This document shows, in pieces, positions 39,201 to 48,289 of a stretch of 64,000 bases of DNA. The DNA comes from Chloroflexota bacterium. Lineage in GTDB: Bacteria > Chloroflexota > Limnocylindria > P2-11E. Within the stretch, counting starts at the first letter, position 1, and every line of letters starts with the position of its first letter. The position numbers and the translations under genes are program-made. The notes beneath the pieces were generated by a model. That model worked only from the letters and a program-made list of their open reading frames with translations, had not been told where the DNA came from and searched no databases. Location of the stretch: the NCBI GenBank assembly GCA_027310565.1, contig DAIDAP010000037.1, forward strand, positions 186,001-250,000, in the 5' to 3' direction.

Positions 39201-39640
39201 GCGCCCGCGAGCAGGTCCTGGAGATCGCGCAGGCGCACCCGCGCGCGGTTCACCAGGTACTCGGCCTCGCCGTTGCGGTAGAGGCGGCGCCCGACCTCGA
39301 CCTCGGTGAAGTCGATCGGGAGGCGGCGCGAGGTGTTGTCGAGCTGCAGGATCGCCTCCGCCATGGACAGCGCCTTGCGCGTCTCGCTGCCGCCGAAGAT
39401 GAGCTCTTCGTTGCGCTTCGCACGGAGGACGCGCGCGTTGTTCTCGCCGAGCGCCCAGCGGATCGCGTCGGCGAAATTCGACTTTCCGGACCCGTTCGGG
39501 CCGATGATGGCGGTGATCCCCGGAGCGAATTCGAGCCGCGTCTTGTGGACGAACGACTTGAAGCCGCTCACCTCGAGCTCTTTGAGCACCGCGTTCGGCG
39601 CGCTCACACCGCCCTCGATCACCTCGAGCTCGTCCGTCAT
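36224..39640 (-). CDS. smc: chromosome segregation protein SMC
   Basis: 1138 aa; GPNGSGKSNFADAIRWALGE; coiled coils; LSGGERALTATALLLAIL; CVLDEVDAALDERN. Confidence 0.97.
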   Translation of the reverse strand: MTDELEVIEGGVSAPNAVLKELEVSGFKSFVHKTRLEFAPGITAIIGPNGSGKSNFADAIRWALGENNARVLRAKRNEELIFGGSETRKALSMAEAILQLDNTSRRLPIDFTEVEVGRRLYRNGEAEYLVNRARVRLRDLQDLLAGANLADNPFVVIGQGLVDQILALRPSDRRTVIEEAAGTRRLQLRRDEALTRLKHADAELVRVIDILREIGPRVDMLKEQVAKWNEYETVRAELRRKALRWYKSSFGSTADQRAELAARIEGVDREIGRLDDFATESETLSLGTEEELRTAREEEERRRIASADATASEAGVRERVAALQASLEAIGAERERTRTSLAALPAELSALRERRQRVEDEAADAARRARESADAARVAEEEASRTRVALAEARAARVEAERAHLLRESDEQRLATEERTLLARDEELGRSAAALAAERAAHEKQRSRLGADLERAGDGVAETARATESAASRAGAARNDLQRIDGDLALMRGQTTALREAAERAEGELAAREAGARRPALPAGFAWLGERIRVPEAAVLALGDAVAIVDTDDARELPVPKGCRRAADGVAIFVAPDDATAIAAAASMKGGAVVAASGILVLPGLVRYADPRRKSEQDARAELRAMASRLREELAASERALGQLQRERGEAEQRLAEHEERLAAAQRARGDAERAVDELATADGELRDLVRVAEARAASVERERGELRRRREALAADRASAAAARTSAGELFAAADRAEQSASDAHAETTRRAEGARLESATSEERRASLVRLRDTLDEQVAATERRIADDEERLRALTAQERDASARLEAARSDLGRAAAAAREAERAAELARQRALAAEGSRRESEQRLAKARERLAELRGERGKLAVEEERAAGALRLLEEQVRAELGIPEDEPLPDPTTLDVEDAADEKEKAATLAALQRLRRRLIALEPVNPLAATELAEVGQRHEFLTTQRADLERAMHDLRALADELATTIAEQFSATLMAVDREFGLFFQRLFSGGQASLRTSDDPEEPGIDIYARPPGKRIGSLAQLSGGERALTATALLLAILRVKPAPFCVLDEVDAALDERNVGRFTQALRELTDRTQFVVITHNRGTIEAADTIYGVSMDDAGVSKVISLRLSELDEQRSASAGA

Positions 39641-40308
39641 GACGTCATCATCTCCAACAGCCGCGCGGCGGCCTCCTCCTGCGCTTCGCGCTTCGACGCG
39701 CCGGTCCCGCGCGCCACGTTCCCCTCCACCTCCACCTCAACGACGAAGCCGCGCCGATGCTCCGGCCCGGTCGCCTCGAGCACGCGATAGGTCGGCAGCG
39801 GGCGCCGCTCGCCCTGCGCCCACTCCTGGAGCAGCGTCTTCGCCGACTTGGTCGGCGAAGACGCGACGTCGTCGAGCAGGTCGGCCATCGTCTCGAGCAC
39901 CATCCGGCGGGCGCGGTCGAACCCGGCCTCGACGTAGACCGCGCCGATGAACGACTCGTACAGGCTGGCCGCCAGGCCGACGCGCGCGCGGCCACCCGTC
40001 TCCTCCTCTCCGCGGCCGAGGCGGGCGCGGCCGGGGAGGCCCAGCTCCTTCGCCACCCCCGCCAGCGGCCCCGACGACACCAGGCCCGCCCGCAGCGTGG
40101 TCAGCTCGCCCTCGGCCGCCCGCGGGAAGCGCCGGAAGAGCTCGTCGCCCACGACGAGGTCGACGACGGCGTCGCCCAGGAACTCGAGGCGCTCGAAGTC
40201 GCGGACGTCCTCCTCCGGATGCTCGTGCAGGTACGAGCTGTGCGTCAGCGCCGCGACGAAGAGGGCCTCGTCCCGGAACCGGTAGCCCGCGATCTCCAGC
40301 TCGCTCAT
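39637..40308 (-). CDS. rnc: ribonuclease III
   Basis: ERLEFLGDAVVDLVV; C-term dsRBD KREAQEEAAARLLE. Confidence 0.95.
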   Translation of the reverse strand: MSELEIAGYRFRDEALFVAALTHSSYLHEHPEEDVRDFERLEFLGDAVVDLVVGDELFRRFPRAAEGELTTLRAGLVSSGPLAGVAKELGLPGRARLGRGEEETGGRARVGLAASLYESFIGAVYVEAGFDRARRMVLETMADLLDDVASSPTKSAKTLLQEWAQGERRPLPTYRVLEATGPEHRRGFVVEVEVEGNVARGTGASKREAQEEAAARLLEMMTS

Positions 40309-40327
40309 CTCCTCCCGCGGATGCGAA

Positions 40328-40355
40328 GAGGCGGGGACATCACTGCCCCCGCCTC
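40328..40355 (-). terminator. GC-rich hairpin downstream of acpP
   Basis: GAGGCGGGG...CCCCGCCTC 9-bp inverted repeat, 10-nt loop. Confidence 0.5.
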
Positions 40356-40388
40356 CCCTTGCGCGTTCCCGTTGTGCCGCGGACGGCG

Positions 40389-40631
40389 CTACGCGACGTG
40401 CTCCTCGATGTACTCCGCGGCGTCGCCCACGGTCTTGATCTTCTCCGCCTCTTCGTCCGAGATCTCCATCCCGAACTCCTCCTCGAGGCTCATGATGAGC
40501 TCCACCAGATCGAGGGAGTCGGCGTTGAGGTCGTCCACGAACGACGCTTCGGGCTTCACATCGCCTTCGTCTACCCCGAGCTGCTCGACCACGATCTTCT
40601 TGAGCCGCTCGTAGGTGTTTCCCTGGGCCAA
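40389..40631 (-). CDS. acpP: acyl carrier protein
   Basis: [35 protein letters not shown] (DSL phosphopantetheine site). Confidence 0.97.
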   Translation of the reverse strand: MAQGNTYERLKKIVVEQLGVDEGDVKPEASFVDDLNADSLDLVELIMSLEEEFGMEISDEEAEKIKTVGDAAEYIEEHVA

Positions 40632-40742
40632 CCGACAATCCTCCTCCGCGTGTCAGGCTGCCACCCGTCCGCCCGCGGACAGCCCAAGGAATAGTCGGGT
40701 GGGGCCGCGATGGCTGTCAATCGGGCCTTCCGAGGCGCTAAA

Positions 40743-40767
40743 GGAACGCGGCCGCCCGTGACTCGTT
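40743..40767 (+). promoter_or_regulatory. candidate ECF-type promoter GGAAC-N16-CGTT upstream of sigma factor gene
   Basis: GGAAC at 40743-40747 and CGTT at 40764-40767, just upstream of ATG 40778. Confidence 0.4.
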
Positions 40768-40777
40768 GGTGCAGCAG

Positions 40778-41269
40778 ATGACCGACAGGTGGCGCGAGCT
40801 CTACGAGATGGAGTACCCGCGGCTCCTGAGGGCGCTCCTGGCGATCGGCGGCGACGCCGACGCCGCGGAGGATGCCGCCCAGGAGGCCTTCGTCCGGGCG
40901 CATCGAGCGGGACTTGACTCGCTCGACCGGCCCGGCGCGTGGCTCCTCGTCGTGGGGACACGCGAGCTGCTGCGGAGCCGCCGCCGCCGGCGCGTCGAGG
41001 ACGAGAAGTGGGCGCTCCGCGCCGTCTCCGAGACGCCGGGCGCCGACACGGTCGCCGAGCGCGCCGACCTCCTCGCCGCCCTGCGGCAGCTGCCCGAGCG
41101 ACAGCGCGCGATCGTCGTAGCCCGCTACTTCTACGGCCTGTCCTACGACGAGATCGCACGCCACTTCGAGATCAAGAGCGGGACGGTCGGGGCGACGCTG
41201 CACCAGGCCATCGAGCGCCTGCGGCAGGTCCAGATCGCCGGCCGGCTCGCGCGGGGAGCGATGCGATGA
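40778..41269 (+). CDS. ECF-type RNA polymerase sigma factor
   Basis: GGDADAAEDAAQEAFVRAH (sigma2) and LPERQRAIVVARYFYGLSYDEIARHFEIKSGTVGATLHQAIERLR (sigma4). Confidence 0.93.
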   Translation: MTDRWRELYEMEYPRLLRALLAIGGDADAAEDAAQEAFVRAHRAGLDSLDRPGAWLLVVGTRELLRSRRRRRVEDEKWALRAVSETPGADTVAERADLLAALRQLPERQRAIVVARYFYGLSYDEIARHFEIKSGTVGATLHQAIERLRQVQIAGRLARGAMR

Positions 41270-42741
41270 GCGACGAGCGACGCGACGACGAGATCCTCGG
41301 GCGCGCCCTGGCGCGCGCGATCGAGACCCAGCGGGCGCACGAGACCCCCTACGAGCGGTCCCGCCTCGCGGCCCGGCCGGCCCGGCGCGGCTTCCCCATC
41401 TGGCAGGCGCTCGGCGCCGCCGCGGTGCTGGTGCTCGCGCTCGCCTTCGGCGCGTGGTTCACGCGGCCGCGCGAGACGCCGCCGGCGGCGGCCACATCGA
41501 CGCCGAGCGAGGCGCCGACGAGCACCCCGGCGGCGACGGCGACACCGGAGCCCGGACGGTCCACGTACGTCGTCTACACCTGGCGCGACGGTCTTCCGCC
41601 GGTGCTGCGCACGGTGTCGCTCGCCGTGCCGCCGAGCGCGCCGATCGAGGAGCGGATCAAGGCGCGCCTCGACGCGCTCAACAGCGCGGTCTCGGGTCTT
41701 TCGGGCACCATCCTGTCGGCCGATCCGAAGCAGTTCTACGTCCGATCGGTCCGCATCGATGGGGAGACGGCCGTCGTCGACTACTCGGCGACGTTCCCCG
41801 TGTCGGGGACGCTCGGCGACACCGCTCTCGCGCAGCAGATCGTCTACACGGCGACGGAGGACCCGACCGTGAGGCGAGTGCTCGTCACCGAGAACGGCGC
41901 GCCGATGAGCACGGGCCACATCCTCTGGGACAAGCCCCTCGCGCGTGAGGACGTCGCCGGCTACGCGGCGCAGGCGACCGACAGCGTCTCGGCCGGCGCG
42001 ATCGGCGACGTGCCGGCGAGCGAGCTTCGCTCGAGCACGTCGTATTCCGTCGACAGCGTGGCCCCGGGGCTCGCGCGCTTCGTCATCCGGGTCGAGCGCA
42101 CCGGCGGAGCGCTGCCGCGCGAGTACACCCCTCCCGTCGACGTCAGGCTGTACGGACCCTCCGCGGGGGATCAGTCCGGCCTCGGCGGGAAGGCGTCGCT
42201 GTGGATCACCGTGCCGTGGGCGGACCCGAACGTCGGCCTGCGGGGCATCGATCGCTCACCGCTGCGCTCGGTGAACACGGTCCCCTCCGGAGGCGGGACG
42301 ATCTACCAGCTGAAGCTCGACGCGGCTTACCCCTGGCGCGTGTTCACCCTGCAGGACCCCGCCCGGATCGTCGTCGACGTCGGCGGCGCCACGCAGGCGG
42401 TGAGCGACCGCATCGCGGTCTACTCGCCCGCGCTCATCCAGCCTGTCCAGGGAGGGAGCGTGGCTACGCCACCCTCGGTCGGCCGCACGTTCACGCTGAG
42501 CGGCGCGGCGCGCACCTTCGAGGCGAACGTCGTGTGGCGGGTGAAGGACTCGAGGCAGTCCGTCGTCGCCGAGGGCAACACCACGGCGTCGCTGGGGACC
42601 AGCGCGGTGTGGGGCGCGTTCGGCACACAGGTCACGCTGCCCGCGTCCGTCGCGGGGAACGTGACGCTCGAGGTCTTCGAGGTGAGCGCGAAGGACGGCA
42701 GCGAGCAGGGCGTCGTCGCGATCCCGCTGACCGTGCGCTAG
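41266..42741 (+). CDS. membrane-anchored GerMN/AMIN-like/Gmad2-type protein, putative anti-sigma partner
   Basis: About 50 aa cytosolic N-term, TM IWQALGAAAVLVLALAFGAWF, P/T linker, GerMN-like region ending VRRVLVTENG, AMIN-like WRVFTLQDPARIVVDVGG, terminal Gmad2-like domain; ATGA overlap with sigma gene. Confidence 0.78.
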   Translation: MSDERRDDEILGRALARAIETQRAHETPYERSRLAARPARRGFPIWQALGAAAVLVLALAFGAWFTRPRETPPAAATSTPSEAPTSTPAATATPEPGRSTYVVYTWRDGLPPVLRTVSLAVPPSAPIEERIKARLDALNSAVSGLSGTILSADPKQFYVRSVRIDGETAVVDYSATFPVSGTLGDTALAQQIVYTATEDPTVRRVLVTENGAPMSTGHILWDKPLAREDVAGYAAQATDSVSAGAIGDVPASELRSSTSYSVDSVAPGLARFVIRVERTGGALPREYTPPVDVRLYGPSAGDQSGLGGKASLWITVPWADPNVGLRGIDRSPLRSVNTVPSGGGTIYQLKLDAAYPWRVFTLQDPARIVVDVGGATQAVSDRIAVYSPALIQPVQGGSVATPPSVGRTFTLSGAARTFEANVVWRVKDSRQSVVAEGNTTASLGTSAVWGAFGTQVTLPASVAGNVTLEVFEVSAKDGSEQGVVAIPLTVR

Positions 42742-43190
42742 GTGGAGGCGTCCCTGCGGCCGCCGACGGCGGTCGCGAGGACGCCGTTCACGAACTTCGG
42801 CGCGGCAGCGCTCCCGAAGAGCTTCGCGAGCTCCACCGCCTCGTCGATGATCGCGGCGGCCGGCGCGTCGCCGAGGACGCGCAGCTCGTACAGCGCGATG
42901 CGCAGGATGTTGCGGTCGATCGCCGCCATCTGCGAGAGCGGGAACTCGGGTGCGAGCGTCGCGATCTCCTCGTCGAGCTCCCGCCGGTGCCGCAGCACTC
43001 CTTCGACGAGCTGCCACGCGAACGCCGCGGCGCCCTCGGTGAGCCCGGTGCGGAACGAGCCGCGCTGCCACGTCTCCTTCGGGTCCGCGCGGTTGAAGTC
43101 GATCTCGAACAGCGTCTGCAGCGCGACGCGGCGGGCCGGGTGACGGCCGGCCTTCGGCGGTCGCTGCTTCAACGGGTGCGCCGCTCGCAT
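42738..43190 (-). CDS. nusB: transcription antitermination protein NusB
   Basis: ARRVALQTLFEIDF...MAAIDRNILRIALYEL...IIDEAVELAKLFGSAAAPKFVNGVL. Confidence 0.94.
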   Translation of the reverse strand: MRAAHPLKQRPPKAGRHPARRVALQTLFEIDFNRADPKETWQRGSFRTGLTEGAAAFAWQLVEGVLRHRRELDEEIATLAPEFPLSQMAAIDRNILRIALYELRVLGDAPAAAIIDEAVELAKLFGSAAAPKFVNGVLATAVGGRRDAST

Positions 43191-43206
43191 CGCGTCCGAC
43201 AGTGTG

Positions 43207-44202
43207 TCACGCCGCGCTCGCCGCGCCGGCGCCGATCGCGTCGATGAGCCGCCTCGCGACCGCGCGCTCGCCGACGGTGATCGCCCAGCGCAGCATGTTC
43301 GCCCGCGCGCGCCCGTGCGTGACGACCGAGACGCCGGCGATGCCGAGGAGCGGCGCGGAGACGTACGGGTCGTAGTCGAAGCGGCCGCGGAAGCGGCGGA
43401 TCCCCGGGTACGCGAGCACGCCCGCGATCTTCCCCAGCACGCCGCCGAAGATGTCCGTCCGGATCCCGCTCGAGAGCACGTCGAACGCGCCCTCGAGGCT
43501 CTTGGCGATGACGTTGCCGGTGAAGCCGTCGCAGAGCGCGATGTCGGTGACGCCGCGCAGGATGTCCCGCCCCTCGATGTTCCCGTAGAAGTGGAGGTCC
43601 GGCGCCGCGCGCAGCAGCGCGTGCGCCTCGAGCGCGAGGCGGTCACCCTTCTCCGGCTCCTCGCCGACGTTGATGAGCCCGACCGAGGGACGCTCCACGC
43701 CGTGCACCCTCTCCATGAACGCCGTGGCCATCCGCGCGTACTGGAGGAGGTTGGTCGCGTTCGCGTCCATCGTCGCGCCCGCGTCGAGCAGACAGGTCGC
43801 GCGCCTCGGGCTCGTCACCGGCAGCATCCCGCAGAGCGCCGGGCGGTCGATGCCGCGCACCCGGCCGAGGATGAGGAGAGCGGCGGCCATCGTCGCGCCG
43901 GTGTTCCCGGCGGACACGACCGCGTCGGCGCGCCCCTCACGCACGAGACGTGTCGCGACGCCGATGGAGGTGTCGTCGCGACGGCGCAGCGCGGTGGCGG
44001 GATGCTCGCCCATCCCGACGACCCCGCCCGCGTGCACCACCTCGATCCCCGCCCGGCCGGCGCCGAGCGCCGCGCGCACGCGCCCCTCGTCGCCCACCAG
44101 CAGGAGCTCGGCCGAGCCGCCCAGCTCCCGATACAGCAGCGCGCCCCGGACGATCTCGTCCGGGGCGTGGTCGCCACCCATGGCGTCGACGGCGATGCGC
44201 AC
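43207..44202 (-). CDS. plsX: phosphate acyltransferase PlsX
   Basis: VRIAVDAMGGDHAPDEIVRGA, SAGNTGATMAAAL, CDGFTGNVIAKSLEG; GTG start estimated. Confidence 0.95.
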   Translation of the reverse strand: MRIAVDAMGGDHAPDEIVRGALLYRELGGSAELLLVGDEGRVRAALGAGRAGIEVVHAGGVVGMGEHPATALRRRDDTSIGVATRLVREGRADAVVSAGNTGATMAAALLILGRVRGIDRPALCGMLPVTSPRRATCLLDAGATMDANATNLLQYARMATAFMERVHGVERPSVGLINVGEEPEKGDRLALEAHALLRAAPDLHFYGNIEGRDILRGVTDIALCDGFTGNVIAKSLEGAFDVLSSGIRTDIFGGVLGKIAGVLAYPGIRRFRGRFDYDPYVSAPLLGIAGVSVVTHGRARANMLRWAITVGERAVARRLIDAIGAGAASAA

Positions 44203-44207
44203 CTGCG

Positions 44208-44405
44208 TCAGGACGCGGCGCGCCTCTGCTTGATCTGGATGACCTGACGGCCGCGGTACGTGCCGCAGTGCGGGCAGGCCTGGTGCGCGGGCTTGGGGCT
44301 CCGGCACTGCGGGCAGGGCACGAGGTTCAGCGCCTTGAGCGCGAGGTGGCTGCGCCGCTCACCCTGCGCCGCGTGCGGGATGCGTTTCTTGGGATGACCG
44401 GCCAA
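44208..44405 (-). CDS. rpmF: 50S ribosomal protein L32 (TTG start)
   Basis: LAGHPKKRIPHAAQGERRSHLAL...CPQCRSPKPAHQACPHCGTYRGRQVI zinc ribbon. Confidence 0.93.
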   Translation of the reverse strand: MAGHPKKRIPHAAQGERRSHLALKALNLVPCPQCRSPKPAHQACPHCGTYRGRQVIQIKQRRAAS

Positions 44406-44476
44406 GGGGCGAACTCCTTTGGGATATCGGATCGAATTGTAGGGCGCCGCGCTCGCTTCGCGGGGCCGCGGTGGCC

Positions 44477-45022
44477 TCAGTCGCGCTCCGCGTGGAAGTC
44501 CTTCAGCGCCTGGAGCTTCGCGAAGCGCTCGTCCGCCGGCGGCTCGTGCGCGTGCGGCTCGAGGTTGAGGTCGCGACCGCACACCTCGCAGAGACCCCTG
44601 CAGTCCGGCCGGCAGAGCGGCGCGAGCGGCGTGGCGAGGATGAGCTCCTCGCGAAGCAGCGGCACCAGATCGACCCGGAAGTCGGAGCCGATGGTCTTCG
44701 CGTCGCGCGGCGCCTCCGCCATCGGCTCGCCGTGCACGACGCCGATGGTCGCGTAGTACTGCTCCGCGAAGCTCGCGTGCACGCGCGTCTCGATCGGCTT
44801 CAGGCACCGGCTGCAGGCGACCGCCACGCTCGCGTCGGCACCACCCTCGAGGTACGCGCCGGGGTTGGTGTGCGTCGCGACGATGTCCGCGTCGATCGAC
44901 GTCGCCCCCGCCTCGCGCAGGCCGGCGTTCTCTCCGTGCGGGTCGATGGGGTCCTCCGTGATGTGGTAGTCGGCCCGCGCGCCGACGTCCTGCTTCAAGA
45001 GCGGCGCGACGTTGATCTTCAT
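44477..45022 (-). CDS. DUF177/YceD family protein
   Basis: CSRCLKPIETRVHASFAEQYY, LCRPDCRGLCEVCGRDLN. Confidence 0.92.
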   Translation of the reverse strand: MKINVAPLLKQDVGARADYHITEDPIDPHGENAGLREAGATSIDADIVATHTNPGAYLEGGADASVAVACSRCLKPIETRVHASFAEQYYATIGVVHGEPMAEAPRDAKTIGSDFRVDLVPLLREELILATPLAPLCRPDCRGLCEVCGRDLNLEPHAHEPPADERFAKLQALKDFHAERD

Positions 45023-45027
45023 GACCG

Positions 45028-45492
45028 TCAGCCCTCCGTCTGTCGGGGCGTCCTCTCCTCGAGCACCTCGAGGCTCTTCTTGATGACCGAGAGCGTCTTC
45101 ACCAGGTCGCTCTCCAGCCGCACGAGGACGTCCGCCGCGTACTGGTCGGCGCCGCGCATCGTCTCGTCCGACTTCGCCTGGGAGCGGTCGATGATCTCCT
45201 GCGCCTTCACCTCGGCCTCGCGCAGGATGGATTGATCCTGCAACAGGAGCGCCGCCTGCTCCTGCGCGGCGGCGATGATCTGCTCCGCCTCCTCGCGGGC
45301 CTTCGCAAGCACGCGGTCGCTCTCCTGATTGATGCGGCGCGCCTGGCGCACCTCCTCGGGGATCGCCACGCGGAGCTGGTCGATGAGGTCGAGGATGGTC
45401 GCCTGCTCGATGATCACCTGGCTCGTCATCGGGAGCTTGCGGGCGTTGATGACCAGCGCTTCGAGCCGCTCGACGAGGAACTGGATGTCCAA
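45028..45492 (-). CDS. coiled-coil protein (DivIVA/F0F1-b-like), function unassigned
   Basis: REEAEQIIAAAQEQAALLLQDQSILREAEVKAQEIIDRSQ helical heptads. Confidence 0.7.
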   Translation of the reverse strand: MDIQFLVERLEALVINARKLPMTSQVIIEQATILDLIDQLRVAIPEEVRQARRINQESDRVLAKAREEAEQIIAAAQEQAALLLQDQSILREAEVKAQEIIDRSQAKSDETMRGADQYAADVLVRLESDLVKTLSVIKKSLEVLEERTPRQTEG

Positions 45493-45495
45493 CGG

Positions 45496-46059
45496 CTACC
45501 CTCCTCCGCCGGCCGAATCGTACCGTAGGAAGAGGAGGCTCTCCTCCCCGAGCTCCTTCGTCCGCGCGACGCGGACGCCCGCGGGCAGGGCGGGCGCGTG
45601 CCTCCGCAGCACCCGCGCGACGACGAGCGACCCCGGGCCGACCGCGCCGGCGCCCGGCAGCCGCCGCAGGACCTCCTCGAGCACGGCCACGTCGGCGAAC
45701 GGCGGGTCGCAGAACACGACGTCGTACGGCGCGGCAAGCCGTACCGCGAGGTGGGCGAGCACGTTCGCCGGAACGACGTCGCTGCGGTCGCCGAACGCCG
45801 TGGCCGCGACGTTCCTACGGAGCGCGGCGAGCGCGGCGGCCGACCGCTCGACGAACGTCGCGTGGCCGGCGCCGCGCGACAGCGCCTCGATGCCGAGCGT
45901 GCCGGCGCCGGCGAAGAGGTCCAGCACGCGAGCCCCCGGGAGGTCGGGCTCGAGGATCGCGAAGAGCGTCTCGCGGATGCGGTCGGTCGCCGGGCGCGTC
46001 GCGGTGCCCTTCGGCGCGACGAGCCTGCGTCCCTTGGCGCTGCCGGCGATGACGCGCAT
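45496..46059 (-). CDS. rsmD: 16S rRNA m2G966 methyltransferase RsmD
   Basis: MRVIAGSAKGRRLVAP, RVLDLFAGAGTLGIEALSRGA, VVFCDPPF. Confidence 0.94.
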   Translation of the reverse strand: MRVIAGSAKGRRLVAPKGTATRPATDRIRETLFAILEPDLPGARVLDLFAGAGTLGIEALSRGAGHATFVERSAAALAALRRNVAATAFGDRSDVVPANVLAHLAVRLAAPYDVVFCDPPFADVAVLEEVLRRLPGAGAVGPGSLVVARVLRRHAPALPAGVRVARTKELGEESLLFLRYDSAGGGG

Positions 46060-46062
46060 CGG

Positions 46063-48207
46063 CTACGCCAGCGCGTAGCGGCGCCAGAGGTCCTCGACCG
46101 CCGCGGCGAGGCCGGCGTGCTCGGGCCGCTCGAGCTGCGGATCGGCGTCGAGGATGCCGTCGGTCTCGAGCGCGGTCTCGTCGAGGAGCGTCGGGTCGAC
46201 GTCGGCGAGGTCGACGATCCGCAGCTCGTTCTCCATCCCGCTCTGCGCCTCGCCGAGGAACTCGCCCGCTCCACGGATCTCGAGGTCCTTCCTCGCGAGA
46301 TCGAACCCGTCGAGCGGGACCTCCGTCCCGTCGGGGCGCCGCTTCGTCGCGGTCATCGCCGCCAGGCGTTCCGACTCGCCGGCCTTCTCGGAGACGAGGA
46401 CGCAGAACGCGCGCTGCCCGCGGCGCCCGACGCGGCCGCGCAGCTGGTGGAGCTGCGCGAGCCCGAACCGCTCCGCGCCGAGGATCACCATGACCGCCGC
46501 GTTCGGGATGTCGATGCCGACCTCGACGACCGTCGTCGCGACGAGGACGTCGATCTCGCGCGCCGCGAAGCGCCGCATGATCTCGTCGCGCTCCTTCGCG
46601 GGCATCTTCCCGTGCAGAAGCGCGAGCCGCAGGCCCCGCAGCTCGTTCCTCGCGAGCTCGCGGTGTGTCGCCTCCGCGCTCGGGACATCCGCGTCCGCGT
46701 CCTCCTCGATGCGAGGCGTGACGACGAACGCCTGCTCCCCCTGCTCGGCCTTCTCGCGCAGCCAGGGCCACATCTTCGGCAGCGCGTCGGCCCCGCGGAC
46801 CACGGTCTCGATGTTCCGCTCGCCCGCGGGCATCTCGTTCAGCACGCTCATGTCGAGGTCGCGGTAGAGCGTCTGAGAGAGCGTCTGCGGGATCGGCGTG
46901 GCGGTGGTGAGCAGGAGGTGCGGATCGATGCCCTTCTCGCGGAAGGTGGCGCGCTGGCGCACACCGAAACGGTGCTGCTCGTCGACGACGGCGAGCGCGA
47001 GCCGCTCGAACGCGACCCGCTCCTCCACCAGCGCGTGCGTGCCGACGACGACGTCGAGCGCGCCGGAGGCGATCCTGGCGAGCGTCTCGCGCCGGGCGGC
47101 GCCGGACACGCTCGAGGTGAGCAGGGCGATGCGCGGTCCGCCCTCGCCGTAGAGCGACGCGAGCGAGCGGAAGTGCTGCTCGGCGAGGAGCTCGGTCGGC
47201 GCCATGATCGCGGCCTGAGCGCCGCTCGCGGCCGCGATGCGCGCGGCGAGCGCCGCGACGACCGTCTTCCCCGACCCGACGTCGCCCTCGAGCAGGCGCG
47301 ACATCGGCACCGTCCGCGCGAGGTCCGCGCGGATCTGCGCGAGCGCGGTGCGCTGCCCGGTCGTCAGCACGAATGGCAGGTCCGCGATCCACGCCTCGAC
47401 CGCCGCGTCGTCGGCGCGCAGCGCGACCGCCTTCGCGTCCCTCGTCCAGCGCGCCCGGCGCTGCCCCAGCGCGAGCTGCAGCACGAGGAGCTCCTCGAAC
47501 GCGAGGCGTCGGCGCGCCGCGAAGAGGTGCCCCCAGTCGGAGGGGAAGTGCACCTCGCGGAGCGCGTCCCGCACGCCGAGCAGCCCGCGGCGCTCGCGGA
47601 TCGAGTCCGGCAGCCGCTCGGGCACCTCATCGACCACCGGCGAGCGCTTCGGCCCGCCCTCGACCGCGGTGTGCAGCCAGCGGCGCAGCACCCCCTCCTT
47701 GAGACCTTCGGTGAGCCCGTACACCGGGACGATCCGCCCGGTGTGCACGGCCTCGGCGCTCGCGGGCTCGATCTTCGGGTTCGCGAGCTGCGGCGTCCGC
47801 CCGAACCACTTCACCTCGCCCGAGAGCCGCACGAGCTGCCCCTCCGGGAAGCGCTCCCTGATGAACTGCCTGCCGAACCAGGTCGCCTTCACCCCGCTCG
47901 GCAGCCCGTCCGCGGGATCGTTCAGCTCGACCTCGGTCATGGGCTGGCCGCGCGACGTCCGCCGCTGGGTCATCCGCCCGAGGAGCGCCTCCACCGTCTG
48001 CTCCTTCCCCGGGCGCAGCATGCGCAGCGGGACGAACCGGGAGTAGTCGAGGTAGCGCGTCGGCAGGTGCCAGAGCAGGTCGGCGAACGTCCGGATCCCG
48101 AGCCGCTCGAGGAGCTTGCCGTACCGGTCCCCCACACCCGGGAACGCCCTGACGCGCAGCTCCAGAGAGGACGAACGCCCCGTGCGCGCGCGTGTGCGGA
48201 CGGCCAC
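46063..48207 (-). CDS. recG: ATP-dependent DNA helicase RecG
   Basis: LLEGDVGSGKT, MAPTELLAEQHF, VVDEQHRFGVRQR, TATPIPQTLSQTLYRDLDMSV. Confidence 0.97.
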   Translation of the reverse strand: MAVRTRARTGRSSSLELRVRAFPGVGDRYGKLLERLGIRTFADLLWHLPTRYLDYSRFVPLRMLRPGKEQTVEALLGRMTQRRTSRGQPMTEVELNDPADGLPSGVKATWFGRQFIRERFPEGQLVRLSGEVKWFGRTPQLANPKIEPASAEAVHTGRIVPVYGLTEGLKEGVLRRWLHTAVEGGPKRSPVVDEVPERLPDSIRERRGLLGVRDALREVHFPSDWGHLFAARRRLAFEELLVLQLALGQRRARWTRDAKAVALRADDAAVEAWIADLPFVLTTGQRTALAQIRADLARTVPMSRLLEGDVGSGKTVVAALAARIAAASGAQAAIMAPTELLAEQHFRSLASLYGEGGPRIALLTSSVSGAARRETLARIASGALDVVVGTHALVEERVAFERLALAVVDEQHRFGVRQRATFREKGIDPHLLLTTATPIPQTLSQTLYRDLDMSVLNEMPAGERNIETVVRGADALPKMWPWLREKAEQGEQAFVVTPRIEEDADADVPSAEATHRELARNELRGLRLALLHGKMPAKERDEIMRRFAAREIDVLVATTVVEVGIDIPNAAVMVILGAERFGLAQLHQLRGRVGRRGQRAFCVLVSEKAGESERLAAMTATKRRPDGTEVPLDGFDLARKDLEIRGAGEFLGEAQSGMENELRIVDLADVDPTLLDETALETDGILDADPQLERPEHAGLAAAVEDLWRRYALA

Positions 48208-48289
48208 GAGGCAAGTGTGACGCAGGCCGACCCCGTCGCCGCATGCCGCGCCTACGGCCAGGACCCGCGTGAGGTCGCGCGAGCCGACG

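Noticed and set aside
34979-39790. 1603-aa plus-strand ORF antisense to smc and ftsY
   Set aside because: Low-complexity Arg/Ala/Glu/Leu-rich translation with no domain motifs. It lies opposite clearly conserved genes; long antisense ORFs are expected at this GC content.
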